From Paraglaciecola mesophila (GTDB lineage: Bacteria > Pseudomonadota > Gammaproteobacteria > Enterobacterales > Alteromonadaceae): DNA of 64,000 bases. The stretch covers positions 2,311,501-2,375,500 of the forward strand of contig NZ_CP047656.1 of NCBI RefSeq assembly GCF_009906955.1. The letters run 5' to 3'. Each line of letters starts with the position of its first letter. The stretch's first letter is position 1. Positions 40,627-51,947 of the stretch are shown one piece after another. The notes beneath the pieces were generated by a model that was not told the origin of the DNA, searched no databases, and worked only from the letters and a program-made list of their open reading frames with translations. The position numbers and the translations under genes were made by a program.

Positions 40627-41406
40627 ATGCAGTGGCTAGCGAGTATTGGGCGGAACACGATCGACACGGTTGGTGCTTTTGGGCGCGCATTTTTAATGTT
40701 ACTTGGCGCGGTTATCGCAAAGCCGCAGCTGATAAAAAACACTCCTTTGACCATCAAACAAATATACGTGGTCGGTGTTCAGTCTCTGTTAATCATAGTG
40801 GTATCAGGATTATTCATCGGCATGGTGATGGCACTTCAAGGCTATACTATCTTGGTCGGCTACGGTGCCGAAGGTAGCTTGGGCCCCATGGTCGCACTGT
40901 CACTGCTGCGTGAACTAGGCCCTGTGGTCACTGCTCTCTTATTTGCAGGTCGCGCCGGCTCAGCGTTAACCGCAGAAATTGGTTTAATGAAAGCTACAGA
41001 ACAACTTAGCAGTTTAGAAATGATGGCCGTTGACCCATTGCGCCGAATAGTTGCTCCACGATTATGGGCAGGCATCATATCAATGCCAATGTTAGCAATA
41101 ATTTTCAGTGCTGTGGGCATATTAGGCGGCCACGTTGTTGGTGTTGATTGGTTAGGAGTCGATGCCGGCAGCTATTGGTCTATCATGCAATCGAGCGTTG
41201 ATTGGAACGAAGATGTCGTTAACGGCATTATAAAAACCTTTGTATTTGCCTTCGTTATTACCTGGATCGCAATATTCAAAGGGTACGACGCCATCCCGAC
41301 ATCTGAAGGGATAAGCAAAGCGACCACAGAAACAGTGGTATTTTCATCTTTAGCAGTGTTAGGTCTGGACTTTATCCTAACTGCATTAATGTTTGGTATA
41401 GAGTAG
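40627..41406 (+). CDS. mlaE: Phospholipid ABC transporter permease MlaE
   Basis: A 259-residue inner-membrane permease with about five or six membrane segments and the family signatures [11 protein letters not shown] and [21 protein letters not shown]. It begins one base after the mlaF stop. It forms the membrane core with MlaF, MlaB and an MlaD hexamer. Confidence 0.96.
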   Translation: MQWLASIGRNTIDTVGAFGRAFLMLLGAVIAKPQLIKNTPLTIKQIYVVGVQSLLIIVVSGLFIGMVMALQGYTILVGYGAEGSLGPMVALSLLRELGPVVTALLFAGRAGSALTAEIGLMKATEQLSSLEMMAVDPLRRIVAPRLWAGIISMPMLAIIFSAVGILGGHVVGVDWLGVDAGSYWSIMQSSVDWNEDVVNGIIKTFVFAFVITWIAIFKGYDAIPTSEGISKATTETVVFSSLAVLGLDFILTALMFGIE

Positions 41407-41418
41407 GAGTAGAAAGTA

Positions 41419-41883
41419 ATGTCGTCACGGAAAGTGGAAATAATGGTTGGCTTGTTTGTAGTATTGACCTTAGCAGCTGGGCTACTACTAGCGCTAAAAG
41501 CGGTCAATCAAGGCATGTCAAATGGCGCTGAAACTTACACCTTATATGCCAAATTCGATAATATTGGCGGCCTAAAAGCCCGCTCAGCCGTTAAAGTGGG
41601 CGGCGTTATAGTAGGTCGAGTTGATAGCATTAGCCTTGACCCAGACGGCTATACGCCAGTGGTCGCATTAAAGATTTCTCAGGAATACAACAAGTTCCCC
41701 GAAACAAGCTCAGTTTCCATTTTGACGTCGGGGTTATTAGGTGAGCAGTATGTTGGCTTTCAACCTGGTTTTAGTATTGACGGCATAGCCGATCTTGGTG
41801 ATGGTGATTACATTTCCGATACAAAATCAGCCCTAGTACTAGAAGACTTAATTGGCCAGTTCCTGTTCAGTAAAAATGATTAA
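41419..41883 (+). CDS. mlaD: Phospholipid transport MCE protein MlaD
   Basis: A 154-residue protein with one N-terminal membrane helix (about residues 7-27) and a single MCE domain (LYAKFDNIGGLKARSAVKVGGVIVGRV). It forms a hexameric ring on the MlaE core and exchanges phospholipid with periplasmic MlaC. A GGAG-type ribosome-binding site sits in the 12-base gap after mlaE. The length is slightly short but normal for marine relatives. Confidence 0.95.
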   Translation: MSSRKVEIMVGLFVVLTLAAGLLLALKAVNQGMSNGAETYTLYAKFDNIGGLKARSAVKVGGVIVGRVDSISLDPDGYTPVVALKISQEYNKFPETSSVSILTSGLLGEQYVGFQPGFSIDGIADLGDGDYISDTKSALVLEDLIGQFLFSKND

Positions 41884-41910
41884 TTGATAACGTTGGATTA
41901 AAAATACCTT

Positions 41911-42552
41911 ATGAAACAAATAACCCAAATATTTAGTGCTGTACTCATTTTAATCTTTAGCAGTGTTGCCGCTGCTGAAGAAGTTAACCCATACAAGTTA
42001 TTGGAAGATGTCGCCTCTGAAACCTTTGCTAGAATTAAAGATCAGCACGCTGAAATTCAAAAAAACCCTGAAATTTTAAGAGATATCATTGAGCAGGATT
42101 TACTCCCGTATATCGATTATAACTTTGCGGCACTGAAAGTATTAGGTAAGCATTTCAGAACAGTACCAAAAGATAAGATCCCTGAATTTATTCAAGTCTT
42201 CCGTCAGTATTTAATTACGACCTACGCGCTTGCATTGACTTACTACAATGGTCAAGAGGTTATCTTTCAGCCAATGCCTGATGCACCTGAAGATAAAACC
42301 GCCACCGTGCGCGCCGTGGTGAAAGAAAGTGGACGCCCAGACATCAAAATTTCATTCAAGCTGCGTAAAAATACCAAAACGAATGAATGGAAAGCCTATG
42401 ATATGGTTGCTGAGGGCATTAGCTTGTTGTCTAGCAAACAAAGTGAATATGAATCTATCTTGCGCCAAGATGGTATACAAAAAGTCATCGATATTATGAA
42501 AGAAAAAATTGCTCAACCCATCAGTCTCGAGCAAGCCAAAAAGGAAATATAA
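41911..42552 (+). CDS. mlaC: Periplasmic phospholipid carrier MlaC
   Basis: A 213-residue periplasmic shuttle with a signal peptide (to about residue 22, SVAAA) and the MlaC/Ttg2D domain (IEQDLLPYIDYNFAALKVLG and FIQVFRQYLITTYALALTYY). It carries phospholipid between the outer-membrane MlaA and MlaD. mlaA is not in this window. The mlaB GTG start follows its stop codon directly. Confidence 0.95.
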   Translation: MKQITQIFSAVLILIFSSVAAAEEVNPYKLLEDVASETFARIKDQHAEIQKNPEILRDIIEQDLLPYIDYNFAALKVLGKHFRTVPKDKIPEFIQVFRQYLITTYALALTYYNGQEVIFQPMPDAPEDKTATVRAVVKESGRPDIKISFKLRKNTKTNEWKAYDMVAEGISLLSSKQSEYESILRQDGIQKVIDIMKEKIAQPISLEQAKKEI

Positions 42553-42885
42553 GTGAGTGATTCAAACACATCACGTATGACTGTTGATAACGATCCGACT
42601 TCCCCAGAGCGCTTTGTGCTCTCGGGAAGCTTAAATCGCGACACCGTTCCTTATTTTTGGCGGAATAGCCTGCAACAGCTTGCCAGTGCTCAAAGCGATG
42701 ATAAACCACTGACGCTTGATCTAAATAATGTAAAACACATTGATACCGCAGGCTTAGCTTGGATAATGAACTTAATACGTGATACCAAGCAAAAAAATAT
42801 TCAATTTAAAATAGCCAACCCACCCACTACATTGTTAAATTTAGCTAAAATTAGCGACGTAGAGCGCTTTTTACCATTACAATAA
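42553..42885 (+). CDS. mlaB: STAS-domain protein MlaB
   Basis: A 110-residue cytoplasmic STAS protein that stabilises MlaF in the MlaFEDB complex. The start codon is GTG, immediately after the mlaC TAA; the ribosome-binding site AAGGAAAT lies inside mlaC, so translation is coupled. The STAS core is LTLDLNNVKHIDTAGLAWIM, with the conserved threonine at DTAG. Confidence 0.92.
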   Translation: MSDSNTSRMTVDNDPTSPERFVLSGSLNRDTVPYFWRNSLQQLASAQSDDKPLTLDLNNVKHIDTAGLAWIMNLIRDTKQKNIQFKIANPPTTLLNLAKISDVERFLPLQ

Positions 42886-42912
42886 CCGTTTAATTTTAAT
42901 CTTAGGAAGGCT

Positions 42913-43170
42913 ATGCAAAATTCAGAAATAGAACAATTACTTATGGAAAAACTTGGCTTAGCAGAAGTTCACGTCACAGGTGATGGTTCGCATTTTCAGA
43001 TTATTGCTGTTAGCGATCAATTTGACGATATGAGCCGAGTAAAAAGACAGCAATTTGTTTATGCTCCTTTAAGCGATATTATTGCGCAAGGTACTATGCA
43101 TGCCATTTCGATTAAAACCTTCTCTGAAAAACAATGGAAGCGAGAACGTCTACTTAATATGCCTCAATAA
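42913..43170 (+). CDS. ibaG: BolA family protein IbaG
   Basis: An 85-residue BolA-type protein (YrbA/IbaG) with the invariant histidine region GDGSHFQIIAVSDQF and VYAPLSDIIAQGTMHAISIKTFSE. It binds iron-sulfur clusters with monothiol glutaredoxin and is linked to acid stress and cell envelope. It is conserved between mla genes and murA in many gammaproteobacteria. Confidence 0.94.
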   Translation: MQNSEIEQLLMEKLGLAEVHVTGDGSHFQIIAVSDQFDDMSRVKRQQFVYAPLSDIIAQGTMHAISIKTFSEKQWKRERLLNMPQ

Positions 43171-44496
<1,326 letters not shown>

Positions 44497-44570
44497 ATCA
44501 GAAAAATACTTGGTTACGGTGTAATGAAACTCCCTAAACACCAAGCTTCTTTAAGCTTAGCGGTGCTCTC

Positions 44571-45632
44571 TTATTGAGCACCTAATTCAGCGACAACAAC
44601 CGTTAAATTGACTAACTGCCCACCACGACTTACCTCTACTTGAAGCTCAGTGCCAGGCTTGGTTTCCGCAATAAAATCTAACGTTTGGGTGACGCTATCT
44701 GTAGGTTGCCCATTGATTGCAAGCATGACGTCATTGGTTTGAATGCCACCTTTATCAGCAGAACTGCCTGGCGTCACACTGGTAATCAATATACCTGAGC
44801 GCCCATAAACCTCTGCGGCGCCTACACCTAATTGCCCGCGTGTCACTCGACCATTTGCGACAATTTCATCCATCACTTTCTTGGCAAGGCCATATGGAAT
44901 AGCAAAAGAAACACCATCAACCTCTTTTACTCGTCGTTGGCTGTCCAATGTTTTGAAGTTGGCATTATTAATCCCAATTAAATAACCATTGCTGTCAATT
45001 AACGCGCCACCTGAATTACCTTCATTGAGCACGGCATCCATTTGAATAAAATCGAAATATGCAGCTAATCCATTTCGTCCTACACGGCTTACAACGCCCT
45101 GCGTAATGGTTTGGCCCAGATTATAAGGGTTGCCAATGGCAAGTACTAGATCGCCCACCCGAGTGCCGGGGTCGTCTAATTGTGGGATCACATGCAGGTT
45201 GTCTTCGGCGACTTTAAGCACAGCTAGATCAGTATAAGGGTCGTAACCAATTATTTGTGCTTCTGCTCGACGCCCATCCTGTAACCCAACCAGAATGCTA
45301 TTGGCATTCGCAATCACATGGAGACAAGTCAAAATAAGCCCGTCTTCACTCATGATAACCCCAGAGCCTAGGCTTGTGCGTTCAACCGCTTGGCTGCGAT
45401 TATATATACTGCCGCTTTCTATTGATTGGCTGTAAATATTAACTACCGCTGGGCCTGATACATTCACCGCGTGATTGAAACTGAGCTTGTCAGAAGTCTG
45501 CCTAACGGGGTTGAACATAGATAGGTTTAAGCTGCTGCCATGGCGTAAATCAGGCACCAGAAGGAGTATCACCCCAGAGATGATGGCACCGACGAAGGCC
45601 GATTTAATCAAAAACGTTAATGAATCTTTCAA
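44571..45632 (-). CDS. degS: Periplasmic serine endoprotease DegS
   Basis: DegS is the membrane-anchored protease that senses misfolded outer-membrane porins and cuts RseA to start the sigma-E response. The 353-residue protein has one N-terminal membrane anchor (about residues 8-26), the HtrA catalytic triad (H in LTCLHVIANA, D in DPYTDLAVLK, S in NEGNSGGALI) and a single PDZ domain. It follows degQ on the same strand, the usual order in gammaproteobacteria. The stop codon lies within an inverted repeat GGTGCTC/GAGCACC (44561-44581). Confidence 0.94.
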   Translation of the reverse strand: MKDSLTFLIKSAFVGAIISGVILLLVPDLRHGSSLNLSMFNPVRQTSDKLSFNHAVNVSGPAVVNIYSQSIESGSIYNRSQAVERTSLGSGVIMSEDGLILTCLHVIANANSILVGLQDGRRAEAQIIGYDPYTDLAVLKVAEDNLHVIPQLDDPGTRVGDLVLAIGNPYNLGQTITQGVVSRVGRNGLAAYFDFIQMDAVLNEGNSGGALIDSNGYLIGINNANFKTLDSQRRVKEVDGVSFAIPYGLAKKVMDEIVANGRVTRGQLGVGAAEVYGRSGILITSVTPGSSADKGGIQTNDVMLAINGQPTDSVTQTLDFIAETKPGTELQVEVSRGGQLVNLTVVVAELGAQ

Positions 45633-45692
45633 GGGACCTGCTAATAAAAGCTTACTTATCAGAGGTTAAGAATAACACTGAAGGGAAAAAGT

Positions 45693-45723
45693 TAATAGCA
45701 GCCCAGTGTTAGGGCTGCTATTA
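45693..45723 (-). terminator. Hairpin between degQ and degS
   Basis: A 12-bp perfect inverted repeat TAATAGCAGCCC (45693-45704) with GGGCTGCTATTA (45712-45723) and a 7-base loop follows the degQ stop by 11 bases. Downstream on the minus strand is ACTTTTTCC, a short T-run. It probably ends or attenuates the degQ transcript before degS. Confidence 0.6.
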
Positions 45724-45734
45724 ATTTAATAAAA

Positions 45735-47105
45735 CTAGCGGATCACGAGATAAAGCGTTGAAACACCGCGTTTAACATTGAGGGCAATCACGCCTTTTGC
45801 TTCGTCAAGAGCGTTACGCAAGTCCACAACGTTATCGATTTTGTGGCGGTTAACACCAATAATCACGTCGCCGTCTTGTAAGCCAATTAACGCAGAAGGT
45901 GAGCGCGCTGTGAGCTCTGAAATTACTACACCATCAACGCCTTGCTTGGTTTTACCATTGGTCAGGGTAGCCCCTTCTAAGGCAGGGTGAATTTCTTTTG
46001 CCGCCACTGTGCTTTGGGTTGCATCACCAAGTGTTACTTGCACTTCTTTCTCTTTACCTTTGCGCAATAACGTTAGATTTACTTTGGTTCCAGCACCTTT
46101 ACTGCCGATTTTCGCACGCAACTCAAGGAAGCTAGTCACGGGTCGCCCTTCAATCTCGATGATAATGTCGCCCGCTTGTATACCACCTTTATCAGCCGCT
46201 GAACCTTCACTAACTTCACTAACAAATGCGCCTCGACTTACATCTAGGTTCATTGCTTCAGCTAAGCCTGAGTCAACATCCTGACCTAAAATTCCCAATA
46301 GTCCGCGACGCACCTCACCGAACTCGATAATTTGATCCACCAAGCTTTTCATCATATTTGCTGGTATAGCAAAACCGATCCCTACATTGCCGCCATTAGG
46401 CCCAAAGATAGCTGTATTAATGCCTACTAATTCACCATTAAGGCTGACTAGCGCACCACCAGAGTTACCCCTGTTAATAGCTGCATCAGTTTGAATAAAG
46501 TTTTCATAGCCACCGATATTTAAGCCAGAGCGCCCCAAAGCACTAACAATACCTGAGGTGACGGTTTGGCTTAAGCCAAAGGGGTTGCCTATCGCTACCA
46601 CAAAATCACCTACGCGCACTTTGTCAGAATCAGCTAGAGGAACAGCCACTAAGTTCAAATTGTCTGTATCGACTTTTAATAGAGCGATATCACTTTGCTC
46701 ATCTGCACCTAACTTTTTCGCTTTGACTTCACGACCATCATTTAACTTAACTGTGATTTCGTCTGCGTTGTCTACCACATGATTATTGGTGACAATGTAG
46801 CCTTTGTCGGCGTCAATAATAACCCCTGAACCTAACCCTTTAAATGGTCGTTCTTGTACCTGCTCGCCATTTCCGCCAAAGAATCGACGAAACACTTCAG
46901 GAACCTGTTGCCGAGATACTTGGGTTCCCTCGACTGAAATAGTCACAATACCTGGCGTGGTTTTTTCCAACATGGGAGCCAAGCTGGTGACGGGTTCATT
47001 GTCACTTGAAAAGAAGGGCAAGGCTGCGCTTGCAGAACTGGCAATCATTAAGCTTGCCGCAAAAACGCAACTGGTGATGACAGTGCGGTTAGTAACTTTA
47101 CTCAT
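45735..47105 (-). CDS. degQ: Periplasmic serine protease/chaperone DegQ (DegP family)
   Basis: A 456-residue HtrA protein with a signal peptide (to about residue 27, SSASA). The trypsin-like domain shows the triad H in TNNHVV, D in QSDIALLK and S in NRGNSGGALV. Two PDZ domains follow (from about residues 260 and 360). It degrades or refolds misfolded periplasmic proteins. Position next to degS and a short LA-loop favour DegQ over DegP, but the assignment between them is by context. Confidence 0.92.
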   Translation of the reverse strand: MSKVTNRTVITSCVFAASLMIASSASAALPFFSSDNEPVTSLAPMLEKTTPGIVTISVEGTQVSRQQVPEVFRRFFGGNGEQVQERPFKGLGSGVIIDADKGYIVTNNHVVDNADEITVKLNDGREVKAKKLGADEQSDIALLKVDTDNLNLVAVPLADSDKVRVGDFVVAIGNPFGLSQTVTSGIVSALGRSGLNIGGYENFIQTDAAINRGNSGGALVSLNGELVGINTAIFGPNGGNVGIGFAIPANMMKSLVDQIIEFGEVRRGLLGILGQDVDSGLAEAMNLDVSRGAFVSEVSEGSAADKGGIQAGDIIIEIEGRPVTSFLELRAKIGSKGAGTKVNLTLLRKGKEKEVQVTLGDATQSTVAAKEIHPALEGATLTNGKTKQGVDGVVISELTARSPSALIGLQDGDVIIGVNRHKIDNVVDLRNALDEAKGVIALNVKRGVSTLYLVIR

Positions 47106-47197
47106 TTAACGATAACTCCATGGATGACTTATTAGCTCAATAAACAAAACAAAGACTGCATGGCACTTTAAAAAGTTCCCTAAGACACTCAGCTCAG

Positions 47198-47638
47198 TTA
47201 TTTCGATTGCTTTTCAGGTTGAACATTGTCACTACCACTGAATAAACCAGAACTCTGATTTGAGAAATCTAAAGGTTGCACATCTGCGCTGTCTTTTTCA
47301 CGTTTGACCTTTTGCTCCTTATTTTGCAAAAAAGGAGATGCATGATCACCAAAGAAACTCACGTTATTGCTTTGAGCATCCGTATTCAAAAGCGATAGCG
47401 AGCTTTCATAGTTGTCTAAATTTTGCGTAAGAACCTGGCATTGTTTTTCAAGCTGCTCGGCAATTTTACGACTTTCTGTTACGTGATTTAATGATTGTTG
47501 AATCACTACGTCTTTCAACGTTTGCTCTTTTTGATTGTCTTTAGATGACTTCTCTTTATCTAGGTAGACATATTTTGCTACAAAGAAACCCAGCACCGCG
47601 CCAACTAGCACTAAAACCACACCGATTACCCAATCCAT
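47198..47638 (-). CDS. zapG: Inner-membrane protein ZapG/YhcB (DUF1043)
   Basis: The start is taken at the ATG at 47638, preceded by TTGGAG, giving 146 residues; a frame extension of ten codons upstream has no ribosome-binding site. It has one N-terminal membrane helix (VIGVVLVLVGAVLGFFVAKYVY) and a cytoplasmic coiled coil (about residues 35-95), then a disordered tail. YhcB/ZapG links cell division with envelope growth in E. coli. It is divergent from zapE. Confidence 0.9.
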   Translation of the reverse strand: MDWVIGVVLVLVGAVLGFFVAKYVYLDKEKSSKDNQKEQTLKDVVIQQSLNHVTESRKIAEQLEKQCQVLTQNLDNYESSLSLLNTDAQSNNVSFFGDHASPFLQNKEQKVKREKDSADVQPLDFSNQSSGLFSGSDNVQPEKQSK

Positions 47639-47880
47639 ATTTACTCCAATAATAAGCTTATAAAGCAATACACACTTATAATGTGCACTATTACTTTAAT
47701 CTACAAAAGCCAGCTGCACTATTTCAAAATCTATGCACGGCATACAGCGCAAAAAACACCACATTTTGATATTATACCCTTGTCACGCATTTATGCGGTC
47801 ATTAAATTTGGATTCAATACCTCAATAAGATTAGCTTAGTGATTTTTAAGGTCATTCAGTAAAAGGAAAAGACACGCCTA

Positions 47881-48987
47881 ATGTCAGCTTTAACCCCGTG
47901 GCAAAAATATCAATCGGATCTGCAACGCGACGACTTTCATTCTGACCCAGCCCAAGCCAATGCAGTTAAACATTTGCAACGCCTTTTTGATGATCTTGTC
48001 GCGCCTGACAAAGAGCCGGGCCTTTGGGCGAAAATAAAATTCGTCATTGGTAAAGACACACCTGCACAACCAATCAGAGGTTTATATTTCTGGGGAGGCG
48101 TCGGTCGAGGTAAAACATACTTAGTCGATACCTTTTATGATTGCCTTCCTTTTGAAAAGAAAATGCGCGTGCATTTTCACCGTTTTATGCATCGAGTACA
48201 CGAAGAGCTAAAAGCGCTTGGTGGTAAATCCGATCCGTTAAAAATGATTGCGACAAAATTTGCCAGCGAAGCCAAAGTAATATGTTTCGATGAGTTTTTT
48301 GTTTCAGATATTACCGATGCCATGATTTTGGGCACACTAATGGAAGAAATGTTCAGTCATGGGATAGTACTGGTCGCGACCTCGAATATCATTCCTGACG
48401 AGTTATACCGCAATGGCTTACAGCGAGCTCGATTTTTACCGGCCATTGCGTTGATCAATCAGCATACCCAAGTTGTGAATGTAGACAGCGGCATTGATTA
48501 TCGATTACGCACATTAAAACAAGCCGAAATTTATCACTATCCCCTTGATGAGACTGCAAACAACAACTTGTCTATGTACTTTACACAACTAGCACCTGAC
48601 GAATGTCATCATGATGAATCCATCACAATAAAAGGCCGAAAAATACCCGCTATTCATCATGCCGAAGGCGTTGCAATGTTTGAATTTCGTGCACTGTGCG
48701 ATGGCCCCCGCAGTCAAACTGATTACATGGAATTAAGCCGCTGCTATCACTCTATTTTACTGGCCAATGTTGAACAAATGGGACAGTCAGTAGACGATAT
48801 TGCTAGACGATTTATCGCTATGGTAGACGAATTTTATGAGCGAAATGTTAAGCTGATCATGTCAGCAGAAGTGCCTCTTGAGGAACTCTATACTCAGGGG
48901 ACTCTCAATTTTGAATTTCGTCGCTGTCTAAGCCGGCTAAAAGAAATGCAATCACATGATTATTTAGCGACTGAGCATTTACCTTAA
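47881..48987 (+). CDS. zapE: Cell division ATPase ZapE (AFG1 family)
   Basis: A 368-residue AFG1-like ATPase with Walker A GGVGRGKTYLVD and Walker B KVICFDEFFV. ZapE associates with the Z-ring under stress in E. coli and also affects ubiquinone synthesis in some reports. The gene is divergent from zapG across a 242-base spacer; this neighbourhood (degS, degQ, zapG, zapE) is conserved in gammaproteobacteria. Confidence 0.93.
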   Translation: MSALTPWQKYQSDLQRDDFHSDPAQANAVKHLQRLFDDLVAPDKEPGLWAKIKFVIGKDTPAQPIRGLYFWGGVGRGKTYLVDTFYDCLPFEKKMRVHFHRFMHRVHEELKALGGKSDPLKMIATKFASEAKVICFDEFFVSDITDAMILGTLMEEMFSHGIVLVATSNIIPDELYRNGLQRARFLPAIALINQHTQVVNVDSGIDYRLRTLKQAEIYHYPLDETANNNLSMYFTQLAPDECHHDESITIKGRKIPAIHHAEGVAMFEFRALCDGPRSQTDYMELSRCYHSILLANVEQMGQSVDDIARRFIAMVDEFYERNVKLIMSAEVPLEELYTQGTLNFEFRRCLSRLKEMQSHDYLATEHLP

Positions 48988-49101
48988 ATTTCACATGCAA
49001 ACGTGGCAAAACCCATTATTACGGCGTTTGTACAATTCCTGTATTTATCGGTAAAATCTGAGTCATATCCTTATATTTGTATAATTAAGAAGAGAACATA
49101 A

Positions 49102-49833
49102 ATGGGTAGAAAGTTTGAAGTACGTAAAGTTGCCATGGCAAAAACGGCTGGCGCTAAAACCAAAGTCTATTCTAAGTACGGTAAAGAAATTTATGTCGTG
49201 GCTAAAAACGGCGGTACCGATCCCCAAGCAAATCTATCTTTGCGACGCTTAATCGACAAGGCTAAAAAAGACCAAGTGCCAAGCCATGTTATAGATAAAG
49301 CCATTGATAAAGCAGCAGGTGGTGCAGGTGAAGACTTCACGCCGGCCCGTTACGAAGGCTTCGGGCCGGGTGGATGTATGGTGATTGTTGATTGCTTAAC
49401 TGACAATAACAACCGCACCATTACTGACGTACGTAATTGTTTCACTAAAACAAACTCTAAAATCGGCGTAACAGGTACAGTTAGCCATATGTTCGATCAT
49501 CAAGCGGTGTTTTCTTTCCCGGGTGATGACGAAGATGCGGTACTAGAAGTGCTAATGGAAGCAGACGTAGACGTAACTGAAGTAGAGTGCGAAGACGGCG
49601 TCATCACAGTTTTCGCCCCCCATACTGAATATTTCAAAACCCGCACAGCATTAACTGATGATAACCCAGAGCTTGAATTCGACGCTGATGAAATTACCTT
49701 TGTGCCGCAAACAGAAAGCACCGTATCTGGTGATGATGTTGCTATGTTCGATAAATTCATGGACATGCTAGAAGATTGCGATGATGTGCAAGATGTATAT
49801 CACAACGCTGTAGTAGAGCGCGAAGACGCATAA
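49102..49833 (+). CDS. YebC/PmpR-family protein, YeeN-like
   Basis: A 243-residue member of the YebC family. Signatures include [48 protein letters not shown] and NRTITDVRN. Members were seen as transcription regulators, and recent work links them to translation of polyproline stretches. The N-terminus MGRKFEV and the sequence resemble E. coli YeeN more than YebC, so the canonical yebC next to ruvC is probably elsewhere. A strong terminator follows. Confidence 0.9.
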   Translation: MGRKFEVRKVAMAKTAGAKTKVYSKYGKEIYVVAKNGGTDPQANLSLRRLIDKAKKDQVPSHVIDKAIDKAAGGAGEDFTPARYEGFGPGGCMVIVDCLTDNNNRTITDVRNCFTKTNSKIGVTGTVSHMFDHQAVFSFPGDDEDAVLEVLMEADVDVTEVECEDGVITVFAPHTEYFKTRTALTDDNPELEFDADEITFVPQTESTVSGDDVAMFDKFMDMLEDCDDVQDVYHNAVVEREDA

Positions 49834-49868
49834 TTTACGCTTTCGTAAATCGCATTATGAAATATATA

Positions 49869-49895
49869 AACACCGCTCTAAGGCGGTGTTTTTTT
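49869..49895 (+). terminator. Intrinsic terminator of the YebC/YeeN-like gene
   Basis: An 8-bp stem AACACCGC/GCGGTGTT (49869-49876 and 49883-49890, loop of 6) is followed by five further T. It lies 35 bases after the stop codon. Confidence 0.85.
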
Positions 49896-49915
49896 GTTAT
49901 AAGGCATCTTTCAAT

Positions 49916-50983
49916 CTATTTAGCAGGCAGTGCCACCACTTCGTCTAAAACACCAAGCAACAATTTAGCCCCCGTGCCTGAAGCAATTCCATCAAATACA
50001 TTTTCAACATTTTTCCCTTGCTGGCCACCAGCCAAATCACTGATTGAACGAATAACCACCCAATCGATATCATTGACGAAACAGACCTGAGCCACTGCTG
50101 CTGATTCCATTTCAGATACGTCTGCGTTAAATACACGGCGTACCCATTTGCGGTATTCAGCGTTATCTAAAAACACTGAGCCTGTTACTCCATTTCCACC
50201 TACTTTAACTTTTATAGCTTTGCCGGAAGGCATGGCAATTGGGCTCACTTTATCCACGGCTTTTTGAGTTAATGTTAGTAACTCACTAGAAGCGGTAAAA
50301 TATGGCATTTGTCTCGGGCTGTCCCACCCTTCTTTGATGACCGCCATTTCCTCTGGGTGGATAAAGCCAAAATTTTCGTACGCTGGAGAATGAGGGTCTT
50401 GCTTGCGGCGTTCTAGAAATGATGCCAGTGACTTTTCATAGTAATCGGGCAGAACAAACTCCCCATCCATTTCTTTAGAGGGGTTAACGTACACCGACTC
50501 ATCATGGAAATACCATCTAGCTGGCACAGCAATATCCCCTGGAGAGAACTCGCTGCTTATCGCGCCTGCAATGCCCATCATGATCACCCGATCAATAGGA
50601 AAATAATCTAACGCCATTTGCATAGTCATTGCTGCATTTGGCACGCTGATACCAGTAGTGAAAATAACAATAGGCTCACCTTTGTAAGTGCCTAACTGAT
50701 ATTTAACCCCCTGAAATGTGACCGTTTTGGTGATTTTTGCATCCGGTAATTTGGCTATCGCCGCGTCAATTGCCTTAATTTCAGGTTCATAGGCTGCAAC
50801 GATAGCGGTCCATTTGTTCTCAACATTAAATATTCTTGGGCCATACTCATGGATTGTGTCACTTTGTCTAGCGCTTACTTGTCCTGCCAATATGGCACTA
50901 GGCAAGACGACGGCAGTGAATAAAAGCAGAGTTTTTAGTGTTTGACGAATAGAATGCATAAAAAGAGTCGTTTTTAATATCAT
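49916..50983 (-). CDS. Exported nucleosidase of the purine phosphorylase/MTAN superfamily
   Basis: Start taken at the ATG at 50983, which has GGA seven bases upstream; the next ATG at 50959 has no ribosome-binding site. The 355-residue product has a signal peptide ending near SAILAGQVSA. The mature part matches the nucleoside phosphorylase fold: VIMMGIAGAIS, the MESAAVAQVC substrate motif and VVIRSISDLAGG, with the catalytic aspartate in SISD. Cytoplasmic relatives hydrolyse methylthioadenosine or S-adenosylhomocysteine; the size here and the export suggest nucleoside scavenging in the periplasm. The substrate is not determined. Confidence 0.82.
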   Translation of the reverse strand: MILKTTLFMHSIRQTLKTLLLFTAVVLPSAILAGQVSARQSDTIHEYGPRIFNVENKWTAIVAAYEPEIKAIDAAIAKLPDAKITKTVTFQGVKYQLGTYKGEPIVIFTTGISVPNAAMTMQMALDYFPIDRVIMMGIAGAISSEFSPGDIAVPARWYFHDESVYVNPSKEMDGEFVLPDYYEKSLASFLERRKQDPHSPAYENFGFIHPEEMAVIKEGWDSPRQMPYFTASSELLTLTQKAVDKVSPIAMPSGKAIKVKVGGNGVTGSVFLDNAEYRKWVRRVFNADVSEMESAAVAQVCFVNDIDWVVIRSISDLAGGQQGKNVENVFDGIASGTGAKLLLGVLDEVVALPAK

Positions 50984-51081
50984 AGTAATTCCATACAAAA
51001 ATGATGCGTGCGCACCATATTGGAGCAAAAGTGTGTCGTTTTCAGGTTTAAACGCGCTGGGGAAACACGCATGATAAAATC

Positions 51082-51114
51082 ATGCCAATACTGTCACTAA
51101 GTCAGTATTGGCAT
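51082..51114 (-). terminator. Probable terminator of folE
   Basis: A 12-bp perfect stem ATGCCAATACTG/CAGTATTGGCAT (51082-51093 and 51103-51114, loop of 9) follows the folE stop by 42 bases and is followed on the minus strand by GATTTTATC, a modest T-run. Confidence 0.6.
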
Positions 51115-51156
51115 ATTTGAGTAGTCTTGGAATTGACCTTATAAAATAATGAAGGG

Positions 51157-51711
51157 TTATTTACCAATGAGTCGCAAGAACTCGTTACGAGTCGCGTCAG
51201 AGTTACGCATTCCACCTAACATCACAGAGGTAACCATAGAGGAATTCTGCTTTTGCACACCGCGCATCATCATACACATGTGCTTACCTTCCATAATCAC
51301 ACCAACACCAGCCGCGCCTGTTACTTCTTGAATAGCATCGGCTATTTGCTTAGTTAACCCTTCTTGAATTTGTAAGCGGCGCGCGTACATATCCACGATA
51401 CGAGCAAACTTAGACAAACCAAGTACCTTGCCCTTAGGTAGGTACGCAATATGGCACTGACCAATAAAAGGTAAGATGTGATGTTCGCACAATGAATAAT
51501 ATTCAATATTCTGAATAACAACCATTTCATCCGTGTCGGCCTCAAAAATCGCACCGTTAACCACGTCATCAAGGTTCTTCTCATAACCATCGGTTAAAAA
51601 CTGCATCGCTTTTGCTGCGCGCTTAGGCGTATCTACTAATCCACCTCGCTGAGTGTCCTCACCCAAAATCGATAGAATTTGCGAGTAATGCTGGGTTAAA
51701 TCTTCTGACAT
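51157..51711 (-). CDS. folE: GTP cyclohydrolase I
   Basis: FolE opens GTP to dihydroneopterin triphosphate, the first step of folate synthesis. The 184-residue enzyme has the zinc ligands in [13 protein letters not shown] and in KHMCMMMRG, and the active-site [17 protein letters not shown]. The protein is of the zinc-dependent FolE1 type. It is a single-gene unit with a hairpin behind it. Confidence 0.96.
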   Translation of the reverse strand: MSEDLTQHYSQILSILGEDTQRGGLVDTPKRAAKAMQFLTDGYEKNLDDVVNGAIFEADTDEMVVIQNIEYYSLCEHHILPFIGQCHIAYLPKGKVLGLSKFARIVDMYARRLQIQEGLTKQIADAIQEVTGAAGVGVIMEGKHMCMMMRGVQKQNSSMVTSVMLGGMRNSDATRNEFLRLIGK

Positions 51712-51947
51712 TAAATCTGACTCTGTAATTAGAAATAGACGGGCGACGTTGCAGAGCAGTTAACTTGTGGTTAGGGCTATACGTTGGCGCCATATAATCG
51801 CCAAATGATAACATTTTCTTAGCTGAGGGTTAAATGCTTGATGTCACATCAATGTCATATTCACGAAAGCGAACCGTCTATTGTGCAACTTATGAGGTAG
51901 ATTGGCGTAATCATTGGGAAGATTGACCAGCAATACACCCTGATTGA

